A stretch of 64,000 nucleotides of DNA from Theobroma cacao (lineage: Eukaryota; Streptophyta; Magnoliopsida; Malvales; Malvaceae): contig NC_030852.1 in assembly GCF_000208745.1 (NCBI RefSeq), positions 11,421,873 through 11,485,872 of the forward strand, in the 5' to 3' direction. Below are positions 33,422-45,920 of the stretch, one piece after another. Within the stretch, counting starts at the first letter, position 1; every line of letters starts with the position of its first letter. Made by a program: the position numbers and the translations under genes. Below the pieces are notes generated by a model. It was not told the origin of the DNA. It made no database searches and worked only from the letters and a program-made list of their open reading frames with translations.

Positions 33422-36040
33422 TGTGAGACCTTGACCTTTATAGACTCGTAGATAGAAATATACACGATATCCCTAATCAGGGGTAATTTCGTCATTTTCT
33501 CAATAAGCCCATAAAAGTACGTTTTAAACAATATTATGGCTTAAGTAGGCCTAAAGCATAAATGAATGATGAAAATATGGGTGAAATGACAAGGAAATAA
33601 AATTTTTTATGATTTTCATGTTCTAGGGGCAAAATGGTAATTTTGTCACCTGAGGATAAAATGGAAATTTTTAGAGAAAGATTTTTATCACATTTGACAC
33701 ATTGGAGTATGATTTGAGTTTGAGAGGTGAAAAATTTAAATTCTGGCATTTTTTGGAGTCCTAGGGGCAAAACGATAATTTTATGGGTTTATGAGGGCAA
33801 AGATGGAATTTTGGAATTTTACACCACCTAACACTTGTCATGCCGATGGATTTCCGCCATTAACATTTTAAATTGTGGATAATTGAAACATTTGATGTGG
33901 TGGAGAGAGATTGCTTAACGGATAAGTATTACACATGGATCAATGGAAACATGCCATGTGTCAAGCTTGGATTATTCTAGAATTTCCTTGTAAAATCTAT
34001 TTAAAACTCTCTTAGTCTCACCCATATGGCCGGCCAAAGCATGAAGTGAAGAGGAAAGGAAAGAGCACAAACCCTAGGTGGGAAAATTGAAGAAAAAGTG
34101 TGGGATTTCAAGGGATTAATCTAATTTGTGGAGGGGCATTTTAGTAATTTCTAAGGGAGTGGATAAGCTTGGGCCATAAATATCCTCTCCTTCTAGTAGC
34201 TTCTTGGGATTTCCAGCAGCTTCCTTTTCTTGTTCTCTTCCCCCTCACGTTTCTTCAATTTCTCCATGGAAGGTTGATGTGAAGCTTTCATAACTTTCTC
34301 TCTCTAGCTCTAATTTTCATACCCTAGTGCCTTTTTGACTAAAACCCTTGTATTATTCCACTCTCTCACTTTAAAACTCTTGAAAATGATGAAAATCTTG
34401 TTTCCATACTCTCTCACTAGTTAGGTGTTTTAGAGAGAGAAAGAGGAAGCTTTATTAATAGCTTGAGAGCTTTTGGAAAGAAGTTCAAAGTTACAAAGCT
34501 ATCAAGGTGAGTAGTAAACTAGTATTGGGTTTTAAGTGTTGAGAATGACTAGAGATTTGATTTGTGAATATTTTGTAGTTGAGATTGGTAATTCACTTTG
34601 GAGTGATAGGAATGTGAAAATGGATGGCCATTTAAATGGCAATTGAAAGCTAGCTAAAAGATAGCTTTTAGGGTTTATAGTATGTAAATTGACATTATGG
34701 AAATGTTAATTTGATGGTAGGTGCTAACGAAGCCCCATCGCCCCAATTGGATCATTAGGGGAATTAAGAGTCAGCTAAAGGCTTAACGAATACTAGTGAT
34801 TGGACTTGCATTTCAAACTTGTTATGGGGAATATGAAAGATTTTATCCAACTTGTCTTAGAAAATGTACCTTGGGAACAAGCTTTTAGTAAAATGATTTT
34901 ATATTGTGAAAATGTTCTATACAATGGTTTATGTGTTATCACAATATAATAAAATGCATGATATGCATTGGATGCTTCTTTGCATGTTGATGTGGACCTG
35001 GCTATGTGCGAGTGGGAGTGCACCTAAGCCGTTGCTGACCCGGCTATGTGCGAGTGGGAGTGCACATAAGCCATTGCTGACCCGACTATGTGCGAGTTGG
35101 AGTACGCATAAGCCGTTGCATATGAGATGATGATGATGGGAGGGTGTACATGATGATTGATATATATATATACATATATGGTATACGGTTGTAAATGCAA
35201 ATATGTGAGCATTTGATTTGTTGAAATTTGAGAGTTTACATGTGTTACATGTTGCTATTGTTATTTTAGCAGGATGGCTTGTTTTAAAGGAAAATGAGAC
35301 TTTTTCCTTGATGTTCTGACATTCGCTTCAGCGAGAAACTCTTGGGTTTTAGGGCCTTCACCAAACCTGGTTCTCGCTGCAGCGAAAATGAAGTTCGTTG
35401 CAGCAAGAAACTTTTTATCCATTTTGGCTAAATTGTGGGTTTTGCTATATTTTTCGATTCTTTGGTACCATAGTTGAGTATGGATCTTTTAAGTGATTTA
35501 CTCATGAGGGGTTTACATGAGGGGTTCTACTAAAAACTAGAACAAATTGCATTGTTTTGAGAAAATGAGTGCATCATGATTTCGATAAACATTTCTTATG
35601 GTATGTTTGTTCCCTTCTTGTTCACTCACTGAGTTTATGCTCACCACTTTCAACTTCATGTTTTCAGATAAAGAGACAGCCGGTAACTAGGACAAGGTGT
35701 CCTCGTGGACTTGTATCCATCTTTTGGTAGGTGTCTCGACATTCAGTAGTTGTACATTCGTCCGAGTCTCTCCACTGGACATCGAGTCTCCTTTTGTTGT
35801 GTATAGACGAATCTAATGTGAATTATTAAGATACATGTGTAGACAGTGTATATACACCTGTTTGGTATGCTAGTATGAAGTGGCAATGTTTAATATTGTT
35901 TTGATTCTAAGTTATGATATATGACTTAGCAGTTTATGATGGAATGATAAACATGTTAGATTAATAGGCTTGCTTGGGCTTAGTGGACTATGTCCATTGG
36001 GCCCATGCACAGGTCATGGCCCGAAATTTGGGTCGTGACA
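33422..36040 (+). mobile_element. Solo LTR-D, copy D4, chimeric with LTR-C (TSD CTTCC)
   Basis: A 2619-bp unit from TGTGAGACCTT to GGTCGTGACA, flanked by exact CTTCC at 33417-33421 and 36041-36045. The first 190 or so bases and everything after about 34130 follow LTR-D. Positions 33620-34125 instead follow LTR-C (28985-29335 and 10838-11175): the 'ggggcaaaa(t/c)ggt' block, 'cacttgtcatgcc', 'catgtgtcaagctt', 'ggccggccaaagcatgaa' and 'caaaccctaggtg'. It carries the LTR-D minisatellite (35001-35120) and a short palindrome cluster (35320-35410). It interrupts the leader of Copia element F3. Confidence 0.9.
35001..35120 (+). repeat. LTR-D minisatellite, 3 units
   Basis: Three units of about 48 bases containing 'gctatgtgcgagtgggag' and 'tgcac(c/a)taagcc(g/a)ttgctgaccc'. 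Unit number and spacing differ from other LTR-D copies. Confidence 0.85.
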
Positions 36041-36045
36041 CTTCC

Positions 36046-37614
36046 TAGTTTGAGTATCTATCATAAACCATTTAAAAAGGTTTCATGATCCAAATCATGT
36101 GTCCTAAAAATTTTAGGAAGGTCCTTATCCACCTTTTTAATCTTGTATTATCCATTCACTAATTGTAGAGTTCTAATCATTATTAGAAGTCCTAATTTAT
36201 TAGTAAATTTATCTTAATTAAAATCTATCCTAATCGGATTAGGATGTAATCTACTCAAGTTGACTTTCAATTTTAATTAAAATTATCTAATCTAATTAGA
36301 TGTGGATAAATTTAAATCATAATCCCTTAATTTAGGGAGTCCTCATCAAATGAGGAAGACTTAATATTTTGGAGATTTACTATCAATCAATTCAAAATTG
36401 ATTGATTCCATCAAGGATTCAAACTCCTTGATTTTAGGCATGTATCCCTAACATTTAGGAGTCAATGATCAGCTAAGGAAAGAATCCTTCCTGATCATTG
36501 AGTGTCCAATTTCTCCAACAAACAACCTCTTTCCATAAAGCGGTTGCATCCATGGCAATGGGAGGTGCAGCATCCATGTGTGGCGGCACCATGCATAACC
36601 TTTGTCATGAGTGCGGTTTCACATGTAAAGGACATTCTTTTAATTTAGTTAAGTGTGCAGCCACTCAAAATTAATTCAAAGTCAAAATTTTATCCTTTAA
36701 TTGAACCTTTCAAATGAGGATAATATTCTAAAATTTTCAGAATTAATTTTGCAAGATTGTCTTGCCATTCAAAACCGATTTCCAAGCTATAACTATTTTC
36801 TGAACTGTTTTCAAACTTTCAATAATTAATAGCTTAAATCAGCTTGTTTGCCCATGAAAATTTCCAAAAATAATTCTCATTGAACATTTTAATAAAGATA
36901 ATTTTTCTGGAATTTTTCAGAATTAATTTTTGAGAATTTCTTGTCAATTAATACTGAAATTCATGCCAAAACAGTGAGCTGGACAGATTTACATTTGCAC
37001 CAATTTTCTTGCTCGAAATCAGCTTATTTGAACATGATATTTTCCAGAAATAATCCTTATTGAATATTTTAATAAAGATAATTTTCCTGGAATTTTTCAG
37101 AATTAATTTCTAAGACTTTCTTGTTAATTAAAACTGAAATTCATGTCATAACAGTGAGCTGGACTGCTTTCACTTTTTGTTCCAATTTCTTGCTTAAAAT
37201 CAGCCTGAACATTTCATGATTTTGCTGTCCACATATCCAACAATAAATGTGTAAAAATTACATATTTTATTTGCTGGAAATTAAGCACAAATAGAAGCAA
37301 AATTCTGCACCTAAAACCGTGTGTGTGCTGCCTTGCAAGACAGCCTCCAAAACCGTGCCTTATGGTGTCCCTTTTTCTTTTGCTTCCTTAGCACAATGTA
37401 AAACACACATTAGTTAAGTCTATATATGATTCAAATAAGTTAAGATAAGATTAAAGAAGGGTAAAAAGGTTGCTGGACAGAATTAAATGAAATTGGCAAA
37501 GTAGATTTTTTGAAAAATTGATTTTAACAAAATCGCACCAAATCAAAATATAAAACAACTATTTGTTAATCAAGCATCCATTGAACATGAACAAGCACTC
37601 AAATGGCATGAAAG
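36046..37614 (-). mobile_element. Leader of Copia element F3 (primer-site part)
   Basis: Non-coding DNA between the primer site and the inserted LTR-D. With 32481-33416 it makes a leader of about 2.5 kb, long for a Copia element. It contains a tandem repeat of about 180 bases at 36837-37200. Confidence 0.55.
36837..37200. repeat. 180-bp tandem repeat in Copia leader
   Basis: Two units start with 'aaatcagctt' at 36837 and 37017, each with 'ctggaatttttcagaattaa' and 'acagtgagctgga'. The start of a third is seen at about 37196. Agreement between units is high by eye. Confidence 0.85.
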
Positions 37615-37629
37615 GGGCTCTGATACCAC
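37615..37629 (-). other. tRNA-Met primer-binding site of Copia element F3
   Basis: On the minus strand GTGGTATCAGAGCCC lies directly after the LTR end CAACA. It is the standard primer site for plant Copia elements and sets the orientation of the fragment. Confidence 0.9.
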
Positions 37630-39700
37630 TGTTGGGTGAGGGCTGATCATGCATCAAATACAAATAAAATGCAGGGAAAATAAATTTAAAAATTAAATTA
37701 CGTCTCACCTTCCTAGGATCTCTTTCATGTCAAATTGAGTACAAAATTAAATTAAAATAAAAGTATATGATCATATAACTTTACCTAAATAACAAAGGTT
37801 GATGAATCCTTTGTTAAACCACCAAATCAGCCTTCAAAAAGCTCAACCACCTCAGCTCGGTTGTTGCAAACCAAAGCTGTCCAAGGAATCCTTGTGCAGC
37901 CCCTAATGGTGATCCACACCAATGAATGAGAAAATCCTTCTTTAAGGATTGGGAGTGCTTTGCCTTGACAATGTGCTAGCAAAGATGAGTTTCATAAACT
38001 CATAATCCACACAAAATTGTGGGGCTGAACACACAAAAAGAAATGAATAAAAAACTATTTTTCTTCACACAAAGAATGGCAAGACAAAGGAATTTCTAAG
38101 GTGCCGTTCACTCCCTTTTTTTATTTTCAGCCGTTTTCCACTCTCTTGCTTGGACGCTATAGCAAGGTATTTATACCTTGGATTAATTTTAAACCCTAAT
38201 TACAAAACTATTTTGTAATTACCAATTAATCCAATAATTTGATTAAATAATTTAATTAAGTCATTAAGAAGCCCAATTAACTTAATTGTTTAATTTAATC
38301 GATTAGGCCCAATAACTTAATTAAATAATTTAATTAATTAAGCCCAATAATTTAATTAAACAATTTTAATCAATTAGGCCCAATGACTTAACTAAACAAA
38401 TTTAATCAATTAGGCCTAATAACTTAATTGTTTAATTTAATTAATTAGGCCCAATGACTTAATTAAATAATTTAATTAATTAAGCCTAATGATTTAATTA
38501 AATAATTTAATTAATTAGGGACAACTTAATTAAACAATTTAAATCAAGTGCTTGAGAAGCTCATAACTTCTAATTTGATTATGTCCAACTTAATCATCTC
38601 TCTCATTTTATTTTCAACATTCATTTTAGGTGTGTGACCCATTAGGCTTCTAACATGTTGGCAATGAACTCAACATATAATTCTTAAGTTAAACTTATAA
38701 TTAGATAAATTTAAACTACTTTAAAGTTATCATTAATCAAGTTAACTGCCTAGAGTTCATAGACCAAGATTGGGATCTAGCAATTCATCATGGCCACCAA
38801 AATGTTAGAAGAGTCAAGATGGTTTGACTCAACCTTTCAGTGATAAGCTTTTCAGTGTAATTCATTCCCTCATCATCTGTCTCGGAGATGATAAGAGCAT
38901 GGTACATTGTCTACTCTTATTGATCTCCATATTCATTCCTAAAGTTTGATCATCAGCTTTATAAAGACTTATGAAACTCCTTTCATAATCTTCAACTTGC
39001 CTTGGCCAAGGACTTTAACAGGCTAATATCAACCAAGAATAGCTAGGATATGTCCCCTGCATCACTTGGGGTGATGATTCCTATCTTGACCACTCATTTG
39101 CCTTCACATGCTTCATGTTATACCCAAAAGCATCTTATTTTGGCATCCTTGGTTAAGCGCCGATAGGGATGAAATCAAAGCATAGCACTCCACACATAAG
39201 ACAACCTGGTGTCTCAAGTCTAAGGAGTATTTACACAACTGACACGTAAGAAGTATTGCATAGGCATTTGAGTGAAATACCAAATGCACTTCTCATGGCC
39301 GGTCATGTTCAGTGAACTTGCTCTCCTAGGCAAACACCTACATTCTAGTTCCAAGTGTCTCTATACTACAACCTATGAGATCATTTGCTTACTTCTCAAG
39401 TAAGGAACATAGAATGTACTAGTCTCTAAGTATCATTGATGTCCAGTCTCAATGATACATTAACTAGGAACATTTTAAGATTACGCTTTGATGCATAAGG
39501 ATCTCATAACTGCAACCCATTATAGTTCCCTTGCAAGGCTTATTAATCTCATGGACTTCATCCAATTAGACTTATAACTTGTTATAATTGATGTCTTATT
39601 GATGAAGGAAAACCTTTAATTATTCAACATGAATGATGTTGTTACATGATTGGAATCAAGCCTTAACCAATCCCAATTTGCTGCAGGGCTCATCCTAACA
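37630..39700 (-). mobile_element. 5' LTR of Copia element F3 (LTR-F)
   Basis: On the minus strand it starts TGTTAGGATGAGCCC at 39700 and ends CACCCAACA at 37630 (2071 bp). It is colinear with F1 and F2. Positions 38200-38560 hold repeated 'aattaggcccaataacttaatt'-like words. A primer site follows it, so unlike F1 and F2 it is the 5' LTR of an element, with leader and gag at 37629-31443. The rest of the element is gone. Confidence 0.85.
38200..38560. repeat. Short tandem repeats in LTR-F
   Basis: About ten imperfect units of 30-35 bases built on 'cttaattaaataatttaatt' and 'aggcccaa'. F1 and F2 have one or two such units in the same place, so the array expanded in this copy. Confidence 0.75.
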
Positions 39701-40804
39701 TATTTAACATTTCTGGCCGTTAATCTGTCTTCTAATGGTTAATTCAAATTTTCTGACAGAATGATCTTACTTGACTAATTGTGCTCTTAGTCGACTAAGT
39801 CGTTTCCGTTTTCTGATCTTAGTTTCTTGTAGTGAGCACTTAGTTGAGTAACTTCCTTCTTAGTCGATTAAGTTGTTTCTGTCTTAAAGTCCAGATTTCT
39901 GGCAGTAGGGTCTTAGTCGACTAACTTACTTCTTGGTTGATTAAGTTGGTTTTGTCTTGAAGTCAAGATTTTTGGTAGTAGACTTTTAGTCGACTAACCC
40001 ATTTCTTGGTCGACTAAGTCTTCTCTATTTCTCAATACTCTTGAGCTCGCTAACTTCTTATTTGAATTTTAGCTTACTAATACCCTTCATTATCCAACTA
40101 AGAGGCTTTTGTTTTGTTGATCAATTGTGGCTACTTATTCATATGATTTTTGATATGTGCCTTTGAATGATTGATTTATTCTTGGCATACAATTTTTGTC
40201 TTGCACACTTAAACAATATAAATAGACATCAATGAATAGGAATATTTTGCTATCATAAAAAACATATAGAGTCAACATTCTTTATCTCTTATTTTTTATG
40301 ATGACAAAACACTCCTAGATTAAGAGTGCAATGTCTATGTTAAATATGAATGCTTCAAATCTTTATGTGTAATGAGTTGCTCCCTCTTAGTCAATGCATC
40401 TAGTTTTCTTTACATAATATTCAACAAAACCAAAACTAAGCATCACACATATAAATTAAACATGAAGACCTATTTAACTTTATTTAACTTAGTCTTCTTT
40501 CTCTCCTTTTTTTTTTTCATCATTAAACAAGATATTAAAACTCCCCCTTAATGAGTGCATCTAGATTTTCCTTTAATCTTTAAATTAGACTTTAATGAAT
40601 AAGAATCATAAGCACTCATACACCTAAGTCATACAAGCTTATAGATATAGTTCAACAACTTCAAAAGTCAAGCTTGTGTCTATGTAGGGACAAATGTATG
40701 GGAGTTAAACCATTTCAAGAAATTGTCAAAGATTACTCAAATAATGTTCAAGCAAATTTGATCATTTTGTCATAATCAAAACTATAATAATTTTCAAGCT
40801 AACA
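39701..40804 (-). mobile_element. 3' LTR of SIRE-2 (left end cut by element F3)
   Basis: On the minus strand it starts TGTTAGCTTGA at 40804, directly after a polypurine tract. It holds at least four palindromes on 'ttagtcgactaa' (a perfect CTTAGTCGACTAAG at 39786-39799, others near 39910, 39986 and 40010). The left part is replaced by the Copia F3 LTR at 39700. Confidence 0.6.
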
Positions 40805-41449
40805 ATCTCCCTGTCACGACCCAAATTTTGGGCCATGACCGTCGCATGGCCCAATGGACATAGTCCACTAAGCCCAAGCAAGCCTATCGATTTATCCTAC
40901 TCATCATTCCATCAAATATTGCTAAGTCACAAATTATAACTTTAAACCAAAATAGTGATAGAAATTTCCAACTCGTATTGGCATTACTCGTTTAAAATAT
41001 ACATACAATGTTTATAGCATGTATCTTAATAATTTACATCAAGTTTGTCTATACATCTAAAAAAAAAGACTCGATTTCCAGCGGAGGGACTCTGATGAAT
41101 GTCCAGCTACTGAATGTCGAGACACCTACCAAAAGATGGATATAAGTCTACAAGGACACCTCGTCCTAGTTACCTGCTGCCTCGTGATCTAAAAACATGA
41201 AGTTGAAAACGGTGAGTATAAACCCAGTGAGTGAACAAGAAAGGGAACAAGCATACCGTAAGGAATCTTTAATGAAATCATGATGCATTCTTTTTCAAAA
41301 CAATGCAATTTTTTTCTATTCTTACTAAAAACCCCTCATCAAGCCCTTAATTGATTGATCATTTGAAAATCATGAATCCATACACAACGAACCATTTGAA
41401 GAATGAAAGCTTCAATGATACGTAAGGAAGTCAAATATGACAACGAATC

Positions 41450-41890
41450 TTCGTAGCTGTGTAGCTGCAGCGAGAATGAATTTTTATTGCAGTGACGTTG
41501 GGATTTGGTTATTAGCCGACCGAGGGTTTCTCAATTGGCCGAGGATTTCTCACTAAACCTCCTCCCTTTAAACTTAACTTATTTAATCCTTAATGTTAGA
41601 AGTCCATGCTCCGATATGGTAGCAAAGAAGTGAAAGATAGGGCAGCATTTGGACAAGATAGGAGACCAAAACAGAAGGTTTTTCACTGCAACGAGATTCT
41701 TTCTTGTTGCAGCGAAATTGTAACCCAGAAATAAAAGGTTTCTCGCTGCAGCGAAATTCAGCTGATGAAACAGAGAGTTTTTTGCTGCAACGAGATTCCT
41801 TTTTGCTGCAACGAGAACCAGTTCTGGTAAAGGTTCTCAAACCCGAGAGTTTCTCGTTGCAGCGAGAATGAATTTCGCTGTAGCGAAAAT
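41450..41890. repeat. GCTGCAGC palindrome cluster in LTR-D copy D5
   Basis: About eight copies of 'tttctcgctgcagcgaga'-like words, 20-50 bases apart, some mutated at the central CG positions ('cactgcaacgaga', 'ctcgttgcagcgaga'). Confidence 0.85.
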
Positions 41891-42106
41891 AGAGCAATAA
41901 GAGAAAAGTTTCCCCTCACTCAACAAAAAGACCATCCTGATAAACCAACAAAATAAACATACAGCACATGAAAATTCCAAAAGTGCAATGTATCAAATTT
42001 CTCATATATATCAATCATATATCACATTCATAAGTTTTCATTTCATAAGTCTAGATGTGCATAATTACGTAGATAAACATCAACATCATCATAATCACAC
42101 CTAGCT

Positions 42107-42290
42107 TATGTACATCCCCCCACATCGTGCAAATAGCCGACACCCTCCTGTGCATCCCCCCACATCGTGCACAATCAATGCCATCATGTACATCCCCCCA
42201 CATCATGCACACTGGCACTATCATCATCCATCTCTCACACCACCATCATCACCGGCATGTGCATCCCCCCACATCGTGCACACACATGGT
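42107..42290. repeat. LTR-D minisatellite, CCCCCC variant
   Basis: Four units with 'catccccccacatcgtgca' at about 42113, 42149, 42191 and 42265, separated by variable spacers. The reading frames across it (42108-42440) are repeat translations and not genes. Confidence 0.85.
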
Positions 42291-43533
42291 TACAATCATT
42301 ATACACAATATCATTCATCATGCACAACACACACATTTATATATCATCATACTACAATGGTGCATGAATCCATAGCAATCACATATCACAACATAAAACC
42401 ATTTTGCAAAAGCTTGTTCCCTAGGCACTTGTCTTTATGAAAAACTTGATAATCATTCAAATGGGTGGCAAATACATTATATTTCCCAAAACAAGTTTTG
42501 AAGGCAGTCCACTCACCAATTGATTGTAGAGCCTTTAGATGACTCCAATTCCTCTAATTGTCCAAATAAGATGATGGGGCTTCCTCAGAACCTAGGATCA
42601 CATTAGCATAAGCAATAGGTCAATTTACACACTATGAACCCTAAAAGCTATCTCTAAACTAGCTTTCAATTGCCACATTAAATGGCCATCTATGTTCACT
42701 ATCTTAATCACTAAAAGTAATGAACATATTCAACAATAAACAGCTCATAAATCCCAATTACTAGCCATTTTCTGCAGCTAAAAACCAAGTTTAATTCATC
42801 ACTTACCCTAGGGCTCCTTTGTAGTCAAATTCTCTTCCAATTGCTTCCAAATCAATAGGGTAATTCTCTTTTTCTCTCTCTAAAATGCCCAACTAATGAG
42901 AGAAAGTGCAGAATTGAGATTTATCAAGGGTTTTAAAGTGAGAGAATGAAATAGCACAAGGGTTTATGGAAGGGTGCACCAAAAGCATGAAAATTAAAGC
43001 TAGAGAGAGAAAGTTATGGAAGCTTGAAGAAAACTCCCATGGAGGAATTGAAGAAACGTGAGAGGGAAGAAGGGAAGAAGAAGACCAGTTGTTGGAAATT
43101 CAAGAAGGTACTGGAAATTTCAAGATATTTATAGGCCAACTTATCCATTCCCATAAAATTATGAAAATTCCCTTCCACCAATTAACTTACTCTCCTTCAA
43201 TCTTTTATGCAATCTTTTTATTCTTTTGACACTGGGACAAGGTCCATAATGGTCTAAACATATTCGAGTTAATAAAAATTAAATTTTAACCTAAGGTGAA
43301 AAATGACCATTTTGCCCTTATCGTGAAAATCGTCCAAATTTTGGTTTCCTTTCTATTTTACCCCTAATTTCACCATCCATTTATGCCTTAGGCCTACTTA
43401 GACCATAATATTGTTTAAAAAACTTACTTTTATGGGTTTACTAAGAAAATGACGAAATTACCCCTGATCAGGGATATCGCGTATATTTCCCTTTACAAGT
43501 CTATAAAGGTCAAGGTCTCACACTCCCCCTTTT

Positions 43534-44531
43534 TGATATGACAAAACTATGAGCATAATTTGCATTTGAAATGATTTTAAAATCTTCCCCTCAACATATG
43601 CATAAAATTAAATTTGCTCATAAACTTTTTTCCCCTTTTTTGTTATATCAAAAAGGTTAAGAAGAATGAGCATTAAACACTTAGGCTCAAGAAATAATGG
43701 TTAGCAAAATCCATCAAGAATATAAACGTTAAGACCATGATTATGTAACCATAAAGTCTCCAAGTCATCATATATATGCAGTTAATATCTTCAACCAAGT
43801 CATTAAGAAATATACCCATTAAGCACATTCAACTATTAATTCATCAAAAGAATCATCAATATCAAAGCCACATGTATATATATCTGTGAGCGAAATGTGG
43901 ACATAATAATTATGAAGTTCAAGAAAGATAATCATAAAGATGTTCAATAAGCACATAAGCCATGTTTGAACTCCAATACCAAGTGTTAAAGCTCAATATA
44001 CCAATTGATAGATATAAGTAAAATCTCTCCCTTTGTAAAAGCACAACATCAATTATGAGAGATGGAATCTTTTTAAAGCTCATTATATCAATTGGTAAAG
44101 CACTAGTAAAGACTTCCCTTTTCTTTAAGCATTTTAAGAATATCAACTTCAAGGCTCAAAACATTTAAGAAAGATATGATTAATTTAAAGCTTAAGAGAG
44201 AAAAGACAATTATAAAGCTTGATGCTAATTTTAAAGCTAGACACTAATTGAGAAAACTTAAAGCTTGATACCAATCATGCATTTCAAAATTCAAGTTTAA
44301 GTGAAGTAATATAAGGCACAATATCTATTTTGGTGTTTAGAAAAATGTTTCCGGTAGAGAAGAACACCAAATGTGGAATCTCACCAAACCTTGCTGTTGA
44401 AGATCTTAATTCCTTATGATATCAAGAACAATGATTGACTCCCCCTTAAGAAATCATAAGCTCAACACAAATTATTAGAGATCCTCAATAGATCAAGAAT
44501 TAGGAGAGAAATCATGAGCCTAGAATAAATG
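43534..44531 (-). mobile_element. SIRE-2 non-coding body, left segment
   Basis: About 1 kb between the polypurine tract and the inserted Ty3 element. It is built of loosely repeated 'ttaaagct' words. Two units (43986-44043 and 44073-44131) are clear, each with 'taaagctca', 'atatcaattg' and a poly-pyrimidine stretch. There is no coding frame. Confidence 0.5.
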
Positions 44532-45359
44532 TGTGAGACCTCGATCTCTATAGACCCGATAACACGGACTAGGGGTATTTTCATCATTTCCCTTAATATG
44601 CTCCCAAAAGTAGGTTTTTTAATGTTATTTAAGTCCAAGTGGTTTCTAGGAACAAATAAATGACATATAATGATGAAAAGCATGAAGGAAACATGAATGA
44701 TAGTAATTTTTGTAGTAGCGACAAAATGGTCATTTTTCACCTTTGGTCAAACTTTTTAAGTTTTCGTGAACCTGAATATTTCTAGACTATTATGGACCTT
44801 CTCCCAGTGTTAAAAGAGCAAAAAGATTGCATCAAGGATTGGTGGAGAACAAGCTAACTTGTTAAGGGTATTTTCCTAATTTAAATGGAGTTGGATAAGC
44901 TTGAGCTAAAAATATCATCTTCCAGCAGCTTTTTCTCATAATCTCTAATAACTTCTCCTTCTTCTTCTTCCTCCCCTCTCATGTTTTCTTCCTCCTCCAT
45001 GGAAGCCTCCCTAAAAGCTTCCATAACTCTCTCAAATTAACTTCAATTTTTTTATTTTTGTACCCTTGTCATAGAACCTTTATGCCCTTTCACTTTTTTA
45101 CCTTGGAAACCTTAAAAAGCCTTACTTTAATACTTTCTCTCACTAGTTGGGCATTCTAGGGAGAGAAACAGAGACTTTCCACATTTTCTTGGAAGCTATT
45201 GGAAGAGAATTCAACTACAAAGAAACCCTAAGGTGAGTGATGAACTAGCTTGGTTTTAAGTTGTTGATAATGGCTAGTAATTGGGATTATGAGCTATTTT
45301 CTTGTTGAGGTTGTTTATTCATTTTTAGTCTAGTTAGAGTAGTGCAAGGAATAGCCATT

Positions 45360-45421
45360 TGATATAGTTGGAAGCCAATTAGGAATGACTTGATATAGTT
45401 GGAAGCCAATTAGGAATGACT
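45360..45421. repeat. Perfect 31-bp tandem duplication
   Basis: The unit beginning 'tgatatagttggaagcc' occurs at 45360 and 45391 without a difference, within the 5' LTR. It must be recent. Confidence 0.95.
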
Positions 45422-45827
45422 AGTAGAACTTGAATTAGAAACTAGCTTTTGAAGTGATATTAATGTAAATTGGATTGGTTGTGATGTTTTTGTGCGTGAT
45501 AGGTTCCGACGAGGCCCCGCAGCCCCATTTGAACCATTAGTGAAGGTTAGAGTCGATTAGAGGTTCAATAATACAGGTGAGTGAACTTGCATTTCAAAAT
45601 TGTTTTGGAAAATAGAATTGTGTTGAGATGAATTATGTGCATGATTTTATCCAACTTTTCATTAAAAATGGGTGCTTGGGAACAAACCCTTGATAAATGC
45701 TTTGATGTTGTAAAAGGTGTGAAATGTGTAAAGAGGATGAATTCATGTGCTCCTATATTGTGTTGGTATACAAATTTGAATGTATGTTGTGCAATGATAA
45801 ATAATGTTGTATGATGATAATGAGGTG

Positions 45828-45920
45828 TGCGAGTAGGGAGTGCACACATGATGACATTGAAATGTGTGAGTAGGGAGTGCACATATGATGGTATTGCCTT
45901 GTGCGTGTAGGGAGTGCACA
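45828..45920 (+). repeat. LTR-D minisatellite, about 36-bp units
   Basis: Three units with 'gtgcgagtagggagtgcac' or close variants, spaced about 36 bases. Confidence 0.85.

Larger units (their letters stand above)
40812..43522 (-). mobile_element. Solo LTR-D, copy D5 (TSD CTCCC)
   Basis: A 2711-bp unit reading TGTCACGACCC...GGTCTCACA on the plus strand, flanked by exact CTCCC at 40807-40811 and 43523-43527. It has the palindrome cluster (41450-41890), the minisatellite in a 'catccccccacatcgtgca' variant (42107-42290) and a TATAAATATC promoter core on the minus strand near 43128. It lies in the polypurine tract of SIRE-2. Confidence 0.93.
40805..43533 (-). other. Polypurine tract of SIRE-2, split by a solo LTR-D
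   Basis: 40805-40811 (atctccc) and 43523-43533 (ctccccctttt) flank the solo LTR-D. Removing it and one CTCCC copy restores a minus-strand run of AAAAGGGGGAGAT beside the LTR start TGTT. The 'tttttgatatgacaaa' next to it is the usual context at the 3' end of SIRE-type elements. Confidence 0.65.
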
